Shown here piece after piece: positions 1 to 6,269 of a stretch of 58,480 nucleotides of DNA. Below the pieces are notes generated by a model, which made no database searches, was not told the origin of the DNA, and was given only the letters and a program-made list of their open reading frames with translations. The DNA lies in assembly GCA_013822725.1 (NCBI GenBank), contig PNKX01000027.1, positions 1 to 58,480 of the forward strand, given 5' to 3'. This DNA is from Pirellula sp. (GTDB lineage Bacteria; Planctomycetota; Planctomycetia; Pirellulales; Lacipirellulaceae). The position numbers and the translations under genes were made by a program. The first letter of the stretch is position 1; each line of letters begins with the position of its first letter.

Positions 1-191
1 TGCAAGTTGATTAGCTTCGCAAGATTCGAGGTCATTCTTTAGGTTTGTTTTCATTTTCCAATCACCCAAAATTGGCTGACATGTCAAATTGGCGGAAATT
101 CGGCTTCGTCCCACAGGCATGATCGCCAGTCTTGATCGTTCGTCACTCCACTCGGCGCGATGCGCGGCCTTAAGCTCGGCGATTCCCGTCC

Positions 192-551
192 TTAGCTGAC
201 GGCCTGCGGGCTGTCGGAAATCGCGGCTCTCACGACGCGCTCGTCGAGCGTTTTGCCGGTCGTAATGTCGACGATTCGAATGGACACCGAAACTTGCTTC
301 ATCCACTCCGCGCGCCGCTCAGCCAGCTCCCATTCTTGTCGAATGCCTTCAACATCGATGTACAGTTGGAGGGCGTCCATGCTGAGCAGAAAATCTGCAT
401 GGTCGACCTCGAAGGCGAGCAGCATGATCCCTCGCAACACGTCATCCACCTTCGCATGGCGCTCCGACGTCCAGGCCGTTACGTTTGGCAGGTCGCGCCT
501 TATCTCCTTCAGAAGCCGTCGTTCTTCCTTCCTCGTCGTCGGTCTGGCCAT
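192..551 (-). CDS. Hypothetical phage-element protein, 119 aa
   Basis: I do not recognise the family. The protein is soluble and charged, with a basic N-terminus (RKEERRLLKEIRR) followed by predicted helices and no signal peptide or membrane segment. The start is an ATG preceded at a normal distance by GATAGGTG. It lies 24 bp downstream of the DUF5681-like gene on the same strand, so the two are probably co-transcribed. The setting suggests a phage or integrative-element accessory gene. No function is assigned. Confidence 0.6.
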   Translation of the reverse strand: MARPTTRKEERRLLKEIRRDLPNVTAWTSERHAKVDDVLRGIMLLAFEVDHADFLLSMDALQLYIDVEGIRQEWELAERRAEWMKQVSVSIRIVDITTGKTLDERVVRAAISDSPQAVS

Positions 552-575
552 AGTTGCACCTATCCCGGGGTGAAG

Positions 576-929
576 TTACGCCTCGCACAATCCGTCAGTC
601 GCTCTAAGAAGCCAACGTCGCTCAGCGGCGCCCTTTTCGACCATGGCGTCGATCGATTGGCCTGCGGCCTCCATCACTGCCAATTCCTTTGGCGTTGGCG
701 GAGTGATGCCGCACAAGATTCTCGTCAGCCACGCCCGTGCCGTCGGGTCTCCAGCCTCGGCGTCGACAGCAGCCCGCTCGACAATCTTCGCCCAGCGTTC
801 CGGCGTAACGCCTGCGATTGTGACTCGTACGTACGCATGCTCTGTCGATCGAGACGGTCGGCCAGGTCCGCCGCTGCACCCAGGCGCGAACCGGCCGCTC
901 GGATCCCGTCCATCGTTGGTCATCGCCAT
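576..929 (-). CDS. DUF5681-like protein (phage terminase-small-subunit-like), 117 aa
   Basis: The N-terminus carries the run RDPSGRFAPGCSGGPGRPS (residues about 8-26). This is the hallmark of DUF5681, a short family found in prophages beside packaging genes and thought to resemble terminase small subunits. The rest is a helical region (TPERWAKIVERAAVDAEAGD, then a conserved-looking ARAWLTRILCG). The ATG is preceded by GAGGAGAT at about 8 nt, a good ribosome binding site. No large terminase subunit is visible in the window, so the packaging role is inherited from the family description and not shown here. An overlapping longer frame on the same strand is probably a shadow. Confidence 0.65.
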   Translation of the reverse strand: MAMTNDGRDPSGRFAPGCSGGPGRPSRSTEHAYVRVTIAGVTPERWAKIVERAAVDAEAGDPTARAWLTRILCGITPPTPKELAVMEAAGQSIDAMVEKGAAERRWLLRATDGLCEA

Positions 930-1182
930 GTGTCAGATCTCCTCGATATTGATAGTTGCCGTTTCCGTCCCGATTAAACCGGGGTCGCCAGACGTCATCT
1001 AGCGGCCTATCCGGCGTCCAGGCCTTCAAAGTCGCCTTGGGTGCTCGCGTCGCGTGAGGCGCCGTTTCCGGGCCCGTAACGTCGCCGCGCGCAACCCCGC
1101 AGTTTCGAAACATCCCGGCCGGAGTGCGGGTTGGACGGTCAGCGTGAGCCCGATCCGAATGCCCGCAATACCTAAGTCCGGT

Positions 1183-2073
1183 TCAATGTTCAGAGGAGTT
1201 GACCGAATCTTCTTTGAACTGCCACAGCTGTAAGCTCAGAGAATGAATTTGTTGGATAAATTGGGCCGTTAGCGCCTTGTCCCAGTGGGGGTCGGCGAAC
1301 ATTCCGGCGAGACCGCCGTATTCGCTTTCGATTCGGTTTAGTAAACCGACAAAGTTGGCAGTGGTTTCAATGGCGAAATCTGAAATAGGATACTGCGGCG
1401 GCGCGACCTTCGGCGTAACGGCTGCGTTGATCGCCTTATCAGCACTAGCTGACTTGACCGCCTTTTCGACAATCGCAACCTGCTGATCCCTATCCGGTAC
1501 TGCCCGCACCAGACGCTCAGCGACCTTAACGCTGACAGTACCAGCCCGAACGGCGTCGGCGACTTGTTCGGCCCCCTTGCTGACGACTACCTTAGCCGAG
1601 GCCACGCTGCGGGCGCCGACGCCCATGACCTTTGCTGCCTTCTTGGCGGACTTGCCTTGGTCGCTTTTAGGACGGTGCACTGGCGCAATACCTTTTTTGC
1701 CCCGGCCTTCGCTCAGCTTCTGCCGCTTCTTGGCTTCCACCGCAAAACCCTTCTCAAGGTCGGCAGCGATCATCGCGCGCTGGGCTTCAGTTAAGTGTCT
1801 CCGCCGCAGGTTCGCACTCACCACGAACGCGATAGGGTCACCCGCGACATCCTCCTCGTTCAGCTCAACGATCATTGGCTCTAGCTTGAGTTGTTTGCAC
1901 ACCTTTAATCGGTTTCGTCCGTCGAGAATTTGGCCTTTGTAGGTGGCGATCGGGTCACGGAGGCCATGCTTTCGGATGTCATCCTTCAGGGCGGCGAATT
2001 CGTCATTGTCCATCATCGGGAAAAGTTTGGCTGCCTCATGTGGAGTCAGAGCCTGGCAAACGCTTGCGGTCAT
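1183..2073 (-). CDS. ParB-like N-terminal domain protein, 296 aa
   Basis: Residues about 10-100 form a ParB/Srx-type domain: a region LKDDIRKHGLRDPI, then GQILDGRNRLKVC, which matches the nucleotide-binding DGRxRL/H loop of ParB-like proteins. A following NLRRRHLTEAQRAMIAA segment is common in phage and plasmid ParB-like proteins. The C-terminal half is a helical, basic linker and a less conserved tail. The start at 2073 is chosen because AGGAAG lies just upstream. An in-frame extension to 2376 is possible but reads as low-complexity charged sequence and overlaps a better small gene. The likely role is DNA binding or regulation within the element; true partitioning is not implied because no ParA is present. 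Confidence 0.8.
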   Translation of the reverse strand: MTASVCQALTPHEAAKLFPMMDNDEFAALKDDIRKHGLRDPIATYKGQILDGRNRLKVCKQLKLEPMIVELNEEDVAGDPIAFVVSANLRRRHLTEAQRAMIAADLEKGFAVEAKKRQKLSEGRGKKGIAPVHRPKSDQGKSAKKAAKVMGVGARSVASAKVVVSKGAEQVADAVRAGTVSVKVAERLVRAVPDRDQQVAIVEKAVKSASADKAINAAVTPKVAPPQYPISDFAIETTANFVGLLNRIESEYGGLAGMFADPHWDKALTAQFIQQIHSLSLQLWQFKEDSVNSSEH

Positions 2074-2075
2074 GA

Positions 2076-2234
2076 TTACTTCCTGGGTTGAGACGGAATT
2101 TGCACCGTCGCGATTCTCACGACGGCTGAATTGGGGCGATTCGTTTGATAATTCGAGTCCTGGGACGACTCGGCGGCCGGCCTGACCCCGGGGATCGTAG
2201 CGACGAGGCGAGCGACTTTTTCGGCGACCGTCAT
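2076..2234 (-). CDS. Small hypothetical protein, 52 aa, upstream of the ParB-like gene
   Basis: An ATG at 2234 is preceded by GGGAGG at about 9 nt, one of the best ribosome binding sites in this part of the window. The frame stays open for 52 codons (MTVAEKVARLVATIPGVRP at the N-terminus) and stops with TAA only two bases before the ATG of the ParB-like gene. Its last codons (AGG AAG TAA) supply that gene's Shine-Dalgarno sequence. This arrangement suggests translational coupling. The family is unknown. The N-terminal amphipathic helix is the only visible feature. Confidence 0.5.
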   Translation of the reverse strand: MTVAEKVARLVATIPGVRPAAESSQDSNYQTNRPNSAVVRIATVQIPSQPRK

Positions 2235-2376
2235 GTTGGTGGTCCTCCCGGTTGAACTCAGGGTACGACGAGGCTATCCCCCGGTGATCCCGGTTTGGCG
2301 CCTCCCTGTGGTCCTCAGCTCCGTACGCTTGCGATTCGGCTCGAACTGCTTCGCTCAACCTTTTTTCACGACTCAT

Positions 2377-2674
2377 ATCGCCATTCGACCGGGACGTTAG
2401 CCTCGTTGCAGGATCAAGTACACTGCCCGTTGCCCGGAAAACTGCCTCGTGGGCAGAAAGGTTGTTTCGCTGTTCGAGTTCACGACCCCTTCAGCCCCAG
2501 CGGGCCTTCCGTCGTTCCGATACCGGGCGTCACCCCGGCCGTTTTTTCTATCCCGGTTTACCTTTTGGGTCAGGCGAAGTCACCGGCGAACCAAACCTGC
2601 TCCACCGGCTCGACGGGTCCGTTTTGGACCCTACAATGAACGGTGGAGGCTGACGACCTTCGACACTTGGAATG
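2377..2674. other. Gene-poor stretch
   Basis: I see no convincing coding sequence on either strand. The region lies between the ParB-like group and the broken excisionase-like gene. The plus-strand terminator at 2675-2711 suggests a short rightward transcript may start in here, but I cannot define its promoter. Confidence 0.4.
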
Positions 2675-2711
2675 AGCCCCTTCCCGACTGCCGCCCGGGA
2701 GGGGGCTTTTT
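2675..2711 (+). terminator. Rho-independent terminator-like hairpin
   Basis: AGCCCCTTCCCG pairs with CGGGAGGGGGCT (about 12 bp with one wobble) around a 9-nt loop, followed by five T residues. It points rightwards, opposite to the surrounding genes, so it may end a small plus-strand RNA. Confidence 0.5.
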
Positions 2712-2772
2712 GCGTTTAACGGCCGGGCCGCCGACGGGGGACAAGAAACCTCGCCGACGACCCAGCCACGAA

Positions 2773-2976
2773 TCAGGACGCTGCCGTCTGCAATCGCTTA
2801 GCGATCCAAGCCTCAAGGGCAGCGGGCGACTATCTGACGGAGACGCCGACCCGGACGACCGGCAGGTCGCCTCGGGGTGCGGTCCAGTTCCACAACGTCT
2901 TCTCGCTGACGCCTAGGGTTGCGGCCGCCTCACGGGCGGACAGCAGCAGCTTCGGGGGTGCGGTAGTTGTTTCCAT
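2773..2976 (-). pseudogene. Excisionase/MerR-type HTH protein interrupted by an in-frame TAG
   Basis: The reading starts at ATG 2976 after GGGAG and encodes a typical short helix-turn-helix excisionase-like protein: LLLSAREAAATLGVSEKTLW, then NW...LPVVRVGVSVR. At that point (2830-2832) there is a TAG. Beyond it the same frame continues SPAALEAWIAKRLQTAAS and ends at TGA (2773-2775). In this family the segment normally reads VRYSPxALxAWI, so the TAG replaces the expected Tyr with a single base change. The open part alone would give 48 aa, and the readthrough product about 67 aa. The simplest reading is a recent pseudogene. Amber readthrough is an alternative. Confidence 0.7.
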
Positions 2977-3070
2977 GTCAGAACTCTCCCGTGGATGTAA
3001 GCGACCGTTGCTCGACGTGAATTGGCGTCGGCGGGCCCAGTGAAGCACAGAAACGCCTAAGAAAATCCTC

Positions 3071-3167
3071 GAAGGTCGTTCTGCGGTCGCCGAGAAATTA
3101 CCGAAAGCCCCAAGAAACCAGGGGCAGGGGCGCCGGAAATTTTTCTAGAAGGTCGTTCAGCGGTCGC
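3071..3167. repeat. Two 20-bp direct repeats (GAAGGTCGTTCWGCGGTCGC)
   Basis: Copies at 3071-3090 and 3148-3167 are identical except at one base and begin 77 bp apart. They lie between the excisionase-like gene and the 243-aa gene. Direct repeats in this position can be excisionase, integrase-arm or replication-protein binding sites. Which of these applies here is not determined. Confidence 0.6.
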
Positions 3168-3178
3168 TGACCGTCGAC

Positions 3179-3910
3179 CTATTTCTCGAAAAGATGGCGA
3201 ACCGCTGAGAGGCGGTAGAGGTAGCGTGGCTGCCGTGGGCCGGGGCTTTCGGCCTCCATCCAGAGGTCTTTTCGGTCTACGGCGTGCGCTTTCCGCCAGC
3301 GCTCAGTTTTCCCCTTAGCCGAATCGCTTGTAACTCCGTATCGCTCGGCAAGTTGTTTACTGCTCAGCCAGGGGTTAGCTTCCTCGCCAGTCGACAACGC
3401 CCGCAGCACGTTGGCCCGCTCACGGGCGATCGTCGCTCTGAGCCCCTGTTCGTCGACGGCGGGGTACTTCTCGATCAGGGCTCTCACCTTCGGCCAGTGA
3501 TGAACGACATCGTCCTCGCTGAACGGCGGGCAGGGCACGCCGAGCGTATTTGCGATCAGGAAGATCTGATAGCCTGCCGCAATCTGAATCATGTTGAGGA
3601 TCTTCTCCTCGAACTCCATCGCCGCCTTGTGGGCGTTGGGGTACTGCTCACCGTCAAGCCTGACGATCGCATCGGCCGCAGCAGTCAGCCGATCCTGAAA
3701 GGGCTCCAGGATTTCGGCTCGGCTCGCTCGGTTGGGGTCATCCAAGAACTCGCTGACGAATCGAGCCACTCGGTTGGCCTGGTTCGCCTCGGGAAGGTAT
3801 GCCGCCATGGCCGGATGGAGGACCCCCCGCAGGACGGCGAGGATGCCAGCGGACGCCTCGACGCTTTTTGAGGCCTGGATGAACTCCTCGACGGAGTATT
3901 GCTCTGCCAT
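3179..3910 (-). CDS. Hypothetical element protein, 243 aa
   Basis: I do not recognise the family. The protein is mostly helical with no signal peptide or membrane segment. The C-terminal third contains NPWLSSKQLAERYGVTSDSA, which looks like a winged-helix or HTH that recognises DNA, followed by a basic stretch (KGKTERWRKAH) and YLYRLSAVRHLFEK. The N-terminal two thirds could be a partner-binding or effector region. The start ATG is preceded by AAGGTGG at about 7 nt. It is the first gene upstream of the excisionase-like gene in the same direction, and the 20-bp repeats lie just downstream of its stop. A regulator or replication-initiator role is possible but not shown. Confidence 0.65.
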   Translation of the reverse strand: MAEQYSVEEFIQASKSVEASAGILAVLRGVLHPAMAAYLPEANQANRVARFVSEFLDDPNRASRAEILEPFQDRLTAAADAIVRLDGEQYPNAHKAAMEFEEKILNMIQIAAGYQIFLIANTLGVPCPPFSEDDVVHHWPKVRALIEKYPAVDEQGLRATIARERANVLRALSTGEEANPWLSSKQLAERYGVTSDSAKGKTERWRKAHAVDRKDLWMEAESPGPRQPRYLYRLSAVRHLFEK

Positions 3911-4020
3911 GATTGCACCACCTTGTTGTAGGCCGGGCGGGTCAGCCGGCGCCCCGGGGTGGTGCCACCAGGACGTCGGCCGACCGTTAGTGGGGGATCA
4001 GCCCACGACCCGGCGAAGGG

Positions 4021-4290
4021 TCAGATTGTAGCTTCCCGTCGAACGGCCTCCACGATGCCGGCCCGGGTCGCCTCACTCAGCGTCCCCCAGCGGGAAATAA
4101 CGAACCCCAGCTCGGGATCCGTGTCTGAACCGTTGTTGCTTGGAAATGAGCCGTCCCGCACCCCGGTGACGACAGGGAGTTTCCCTAAGTCGTTAGCGGG
4201 CAAAGGACTTAACGATTCACTTTCGAGTCCACCCGGGACTACTGGTGAAAGGGGGATGGATGAAGGCGGAAGGGGGATGAGAGACAGCAT
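4021..4290 (-). pseudogene. Possible C-terminal remnant of a planctomycete integrase, or small gene (89 aa)
   Basis: From ATG 4290 (GGAAGG upstream) the frame encodes a Pro/Ser-rich stretch and then DPELGFVISRWGTLSEATRAG and IVEAVRREATI at the C-terminus. This tail resembles the variable C-terminal extensions I recall from planctomycete tyrosine recombinases (an acidic DPxL, then W..LPEAxRxGI). That is memory of a pattern, not a search. The frame stays open upstream into the antisense of the first tRNAs, where it only translates tRNA sequence. If it is an integrase remnant, the catalytic domain has been replaced by the tRNA array. It could equally be a small independent gene. Confidence 0.35.
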
Positions 4291-4337
4291 GCATTGTTTC
4301 CTTCCCACTTCCACCCTCCGCCTTCCCCCAACGTTAC

Positions 4338-4412
4338 GCCTTCGTGGTCCAGCCTGGAGTGGACGCCTGCCTGTCACGCAGGAGAGCGTGGGTTCAAATC
4401 CCATCGAAGGCG
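4338..4412 (+). tRNA. tRNA-Asp(GTC)
   Basis: A canonical cloverleaf. Acceptor GCCTTCG/CGAAGGC, anticodon stem CCTGC/GCAGG with loop CTGTCAC, T-arm with TTCAAAT. Discriminator G and no encoded CCA. First gene of the array. Confidence 0.95.
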
Positions 4413-4417
4413 CTCGC

Positions 4418-4493
4418 GGCAAGGTACGCAAATCGGCAAAGCGGCGCAGCTCAAACCTGCGCGACTTTGTGGGTTCGACTCCCACCCTTGCCA
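4418..4493 (+). tRNA. tRNA with Leu anticodon CAA, short variable loop
   Basis: Acceptor GGCAAGG/CCTTGCC. D-arm CGC-AAATCGGCAAA-GCG. Anticodon stem CGCAG/CTGCG with loop CTCAAAC, T-arm GTGGG/CCCAC, discriminator A. The anticodon CAA reads TTG (Leu), but the variable region is only 7 nt (CGACTTT) where bacterial tRNA-Leu normally has a long arm. The D-arm is nearly identical to that of the Leu(GAG) tRNA in this array. Charging by LeuRS is uncertain. Confidence 0.85.
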
Positions 4494-4501
4494 CTGCACA
4501 A

Positions 4502-4585
4502 CAACGTGTTCCCCGCGGCTGGCTGTAAACCAGCTGTCATCAAACAAGCGGGGTGGCGACGAATGGTTCAATTCCTTCACGTCTC
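4502..4585 (+). tRNA. Degenerate tRNA-Tyr(GTA)-like gene
   Basis: The anticodon stem-loop GCTGG-CTGTAAA-CCAGC (anticodon GTA at 4525-4527) and the following TGTCATC match bacterial tRNA-Tyr, and a T-loop TTCAATT is present. Between the presumed acceptor strand and the anticodon stem there are only about 9 nt, so a normal D-arm is missing. The T-stem has mismatches, and only 5 acceptor pairs (ACGTG/CACGT) form. CCCCGC (4511-4516) could instead pair with GCGGGG (4548-4553). It is probably a deleted tRNA-Tyr. Confidence 0.55.
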
Positions 4586-4606
4586 ATCAGTATCGAAAAG
4601 TTCAAG

Positions 4607-4677
4607 GCCCCGTTGGTCTATCGGTAGGACGTCAGGTTCTCAGCCTGAAAAGGCCGGTTCGATTCCGGTGCGGGGTG
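4607..4677 (+). tRNA. tRNA-Glu(CTC)
   Basis: Acceptor GCCCCGT/GCGGGGT (with wobbles), anticodon stem TCAGG/CCTGA with loop TTCTCAG, T-arm GCCGG/CCGGT with TTCGATT, discriminator G. Compact at 71 nt. Confidence 0.9.
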
Positions 4678-4682
4678 CTCAT

Positions 4683-4764
4683 GGCCGAGTGGTGGAATTG
4701 GCAGACACGCGACGCTCAGAACGTCGTGCCGTAAGGCATGGGAGTTCGACTCTCCCCTTGGTCA
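4683..4764 (+). tRNA. tRNA-Leu(CAG), long variable arm
   Basis: Acceptor GGCCGAG/CTTGGTC, Leu-type D-arm with GAATTGGCAGAC, anticodon stem CGACG/CGTCG with loop CTCAGAA, long variable arm TGCCGTAAGGCA, T-arm GGGAG/CTCCC, discriminator A. This is the only Leu tRNA in the array with the usual type II form. Confidence 0.95.
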
Positions 4765-4796
4765 CTAGATCGCATCGGAAATCGTCGTCGCATTTT

Positions 4797-4887
4797 TAGC
4801 CCCGGGCTCCGCCCGGGGGTCGCGTCGCTTTCCGTACCACGACGTCAACCGAAATGGAAAACCACCCCCGAGCGAAGCCCGGGGCTA
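4797..4887. repeat. REPIN-like inverted pair, copy 1
   Basis: A palindromic unit TAGCCCCGGGCTCCGCCCGG at 4797-4820 faces an inverted unit ending CCCGGGGCTA at 4864-4887. Each unit is itself a hairpin. The same pair recurs at 7075-7160, 7918-8005 and 43139-43224. Confidence 0.85.
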
Positions 4888-4900
4888 GAAGCAACACGTT

Positions 4901-4970
4901 AGCGAGTGGCAGGCATCCCGGCTGGGTCTCATAAGCCCGGTTCCGCTTGGTTCGAATCCAGGACTCGCTA
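4901..4970 (+). tRNA. tRNA-Met(CAT), compact
   Basis: Acceptor AGCGAGT/ACTCGCT, anticodon loop CTCATAA in a stem TGGGT/GCCCG, T-arm CTTGG/CCAGG with TTCGAAT, discriminator A. The A1-T72 pair argues against an initiator tRNA. The D-arm is short (total 70 nt). CAT could also belong to an Ile2 tRNA needing lysidine, which sequence alone does not settle. Confidence 0.85.
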
Positions 4971-4977
4971 CTCCCGC

Positions 4978-5051
4978 AGTCGGGTACGCAAATTGGCAAA
5001 GCGGCCAGGTCGAGAGCCTGGCGTCTGCGGGTTCGACTCCCGCTCCGACTA
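4978..5051 (+). tRNA. tRNA with Leu anticodon GAG, short variable loop and C33
   Basis: Acceptor AGTCGGG/TCCGACT, D-arm CGC-AAATTGGCAAA-GCG, anticodon stem CCAGG/CCTGG with loop TCGAGAG, variable loop CGTCT, T-arm GCGGG/CCCGC, discriminator A. Position 33 is C, where T is almost universal. The variable loop has 5 nt instead of the long Leu arm. Confidence 0.85.
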
Positions 5052-5075
5052 CTAACTACGAAAGCATCAATGAAC

Positions 5076-5146
5076 GGGACGCTGGTCCAACGGGACGACG
5101 CCTGGTTTGCACCCAGGAAATCGGGGTTCGATTCCCCGGCGCTCCA
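5076..5146 (+). tRNA. tRNA-Ala(TGC)
   Basis: Acceptor GGGACGC/GCGCTCC with one A-C mismatch, anticodon stem CCTGG/CCAGG with loop TTTGCAC, T-arm CGGGG/CCCCG with TTCGATT, discriminator A. It lacks the G3-T70 pair flanked by the usual Ala acceptor bases in perfect form (G3-T70 is present next to the mismatch). Confidence 0.9.
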
Positions 5147-5153
5147 CTGATAC

Positions 5154-5243
5154 GGAAGGTAGCCGAATAAGGCTGGTCGGGCCGGTTTGCTAAACCGTGC
5201 GACTGCGCGAGCGGTCGTGTGGGTTCGAATCCCATGCCTTCCG
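5154..5243 (+). tRNA. tRNA-Ser(GCT)
   Basis: Acceptor GGAAGGT/GCCTTCC, anticodon loop TTGCTAA, long variable stem GCGACTGC/GCGGTCGT, T-arm GTGGG/CCCAT with TTCGAAT, discriminator G. A standard type II Ser tRNA of 90 nt. Confidence 0.93.
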
Positions 5244-5245
5244 CT

Positions 5246-5319
5246 GTGACCGATCCCGAAGTGGTCGAGGGGCCTGGCTGTGAACCAGGCGGCAGGCGGT
5301 TCGAGTCCGCCCGGTCACC
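5246..5319 (+). tRNA. tRNA-His(GTG)
   Basis: Acceptor GTGACCG/CGGTCAC, D-stem CCC/GGG, anticodon stem CCTGG/CCAGG with loop CTGTGAA, T-arm GGCGG/CCGCC, discriminator C as expected for His. The base encoded at position -1 is T, not the usual G. Confidence 0.93.
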
Positions 5320-5321
5320 CT

Positions 5322-5393
5322 GCCTCGCGAGTGTGATGGACGGCACAACGATCTTCTAAATCGTGAGACGATGTTCGATTCCTCGGCGAGGCG
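5322..5393 (+). tRNA. tRNA-Arg(TCT)
   Basis: Acceptor GCCTCGC/GCGAGGC, D-stem GTG/CAC, anticodon stem ACGAT/ATCGT with loop CTTCTAA, T-loop TTCGATT with one T-stem mismatch, discriminator G. It lies 2 bp after tRNA-His. Confidence 0.92.
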
Positions 5394-5448
5394 CTTACAC
5401 ATTACCTAACCACATACTCACCTACTAACCCAGCACAACAAAAATGTC

Positions 5449-6039
5449 ATGAACACTTTGCAGCGACCAGTCCTAGTACTCAACCGCAACTGGCAACCAG
5501 TCCACGTGGCCACCGTCGCCCGCGCGCTGGTGCTGTTGTGGAAAGAAGCGGCCCGCGTGGTCGATGCGGCCGACTACCAGACGTTCACGTGGGACGATTG
5601 GTCGCAGCTCCGTCCACGCGACGACCAACGGTGCTTGAACGGCGTCAATGTGCGCTTTCGCGTGCCGGAGGTGATCACATTGACCGAGTTCGACCGCCTG
5701 CCGCGGCGGACGGTCGCGTTCAGCCGACACAACATCTACAAGCGAGACCATTTTCAGTGTCAGTATTGCGGCGTTACGCCGGGGAGCGAAGAGTTGACGA
5801 TCGATCACGTCATCCCGCGGGCCCACGGCGGCGTCTCGAGCTGGACGAACTGCGTCCTCGCCTGCGTCGACTGCAACAGTCGCAAGGCCGACCGCACGCC
5901 GCAGCAAGCGCGAATGAACCTGAAGCGAGTTCCCGTGTCTCCTGAGTGGCGGCCGGCGTATGGCGACCATCGAGTCCGATTAGAGAGTTGGTCGAAGTTC
6001 GTCAGCGAAGCGTACTGGAACGTGCCGCTGATGGGTTAG
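5449..6039 (+). CDS. HNH endonuclease, 196 aa, inside the tRNA array
   Basis: The protein begins RPVLVLNRNWQPVHV, a conserved N-terminal block of a widespread HNH family. The nuclease core (residues about 100-145) has RDHFQCQYCG, then TIDHVIPRAHGG, then a conserved Asn and CVDCNSRKAD. This is a complete HNH motif with two CxxC zinc-binding pairs. No signal peptide is present. The leader 5394-5448 is almost free of G and has no clear Shine-Dalgarno sequence. tRNA genes lie on both sides in the same direction, and a strong hairpin terminator follows. HNH genes inside tRNA arrays of mobile elements have been described, where homing or array mobility is suspected. Its target is unknown. Confidence 0.9.
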   Translation: MNTLQRPVLVLNRNWQPVHVATVARALVLLWKEAARVVDAADYQTFTWDDWSQLRPRDDQRCLNGVNVRFRVPEVITLTEFDRLPRRTVAFSRHNIYKRDHFQCQYCGVTPGSEELTIDHVIPRAHGGVSSWTNCVLACVDCNSRKADRTPQQARMNLKRVPVSPEWRPAYGDHRVRLESWSKFVSEAYWNVPLMG

Positions 6040-6058
6040 TTGTTTCGGAAATCGTGTC

Positions 6059-6102
6059 CCCCGTCGGTGCGTTCGGCACGCCGGCCGCACCGACGGGGTT
6101 TT
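6059..6102 (+). terminator. Rho-independent terminator after the HNH gene
   Basis: A 13-bp perfect stem (CCCCGTCGGTGCG with CGCACCGACGGGG) is followed by four T residues. The T-tract ends one base before the 5' end of tRNA-Trp, so it may also expose that tRNA's leader. Confidence 0.75.
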
Positions 6103-6103
6103 C

Positions 6104-6173
6104 AGGTCTGTGCTCCTGGGAGAGCAGTCAGCCTCCAAAACTGACGGACCGGGTTCAAATCCTGGCGGACCTG
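6104..6173 (+). tRNA. tRNA-Trp(CCA)
   Basis: Acceptor AGGTCTG/CGGACCT, short D-arm CTC/GAG, anticodon region GTCAG-CCTCCAAAA-CTGAC containing CTCCAAA, T-arm CCGGG/CCTGG with TTCAAAT, discriminator G as usual for Trp. The pair closing the anticodon loop is a C-A mismatch, leaving a 9-nt loop. Total length 70 nt. Confidence 0.85.
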
Positions 6174-6269
6174 CTTGACTCAAGTGGGGCTGAATCGTGA
6201 CGTTACAGAGCAATAGGCGCTTGCGCGCCTTGAGGGCAATCAGCAAGACACTTATTGCGAGAGAGTTTC

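Noticed and set aside
2074..2376. Long form of the ParB-like protein starting at 2376
   Set aside because: The extra 101 residues are charged low-complexity sequence, lack homology to ParB proteins and overlap a better-supported small gene. AGGAAG lies at the internal ATG.
3071..3167. CRISPR array
   Set aside because: There are only two copies of a 20-bp repeat and no cas gene. The array definition is not met.
4291..4494. N-terminal extension of the minus-strand 89-aa frame (reads GVEPTKSRRFELRRFADL)
   Set aside because: It is the antisense translation of the first two tRNA genes. The recurrent GFEPT/GVEPT strings are the reverse complement of T-loops.
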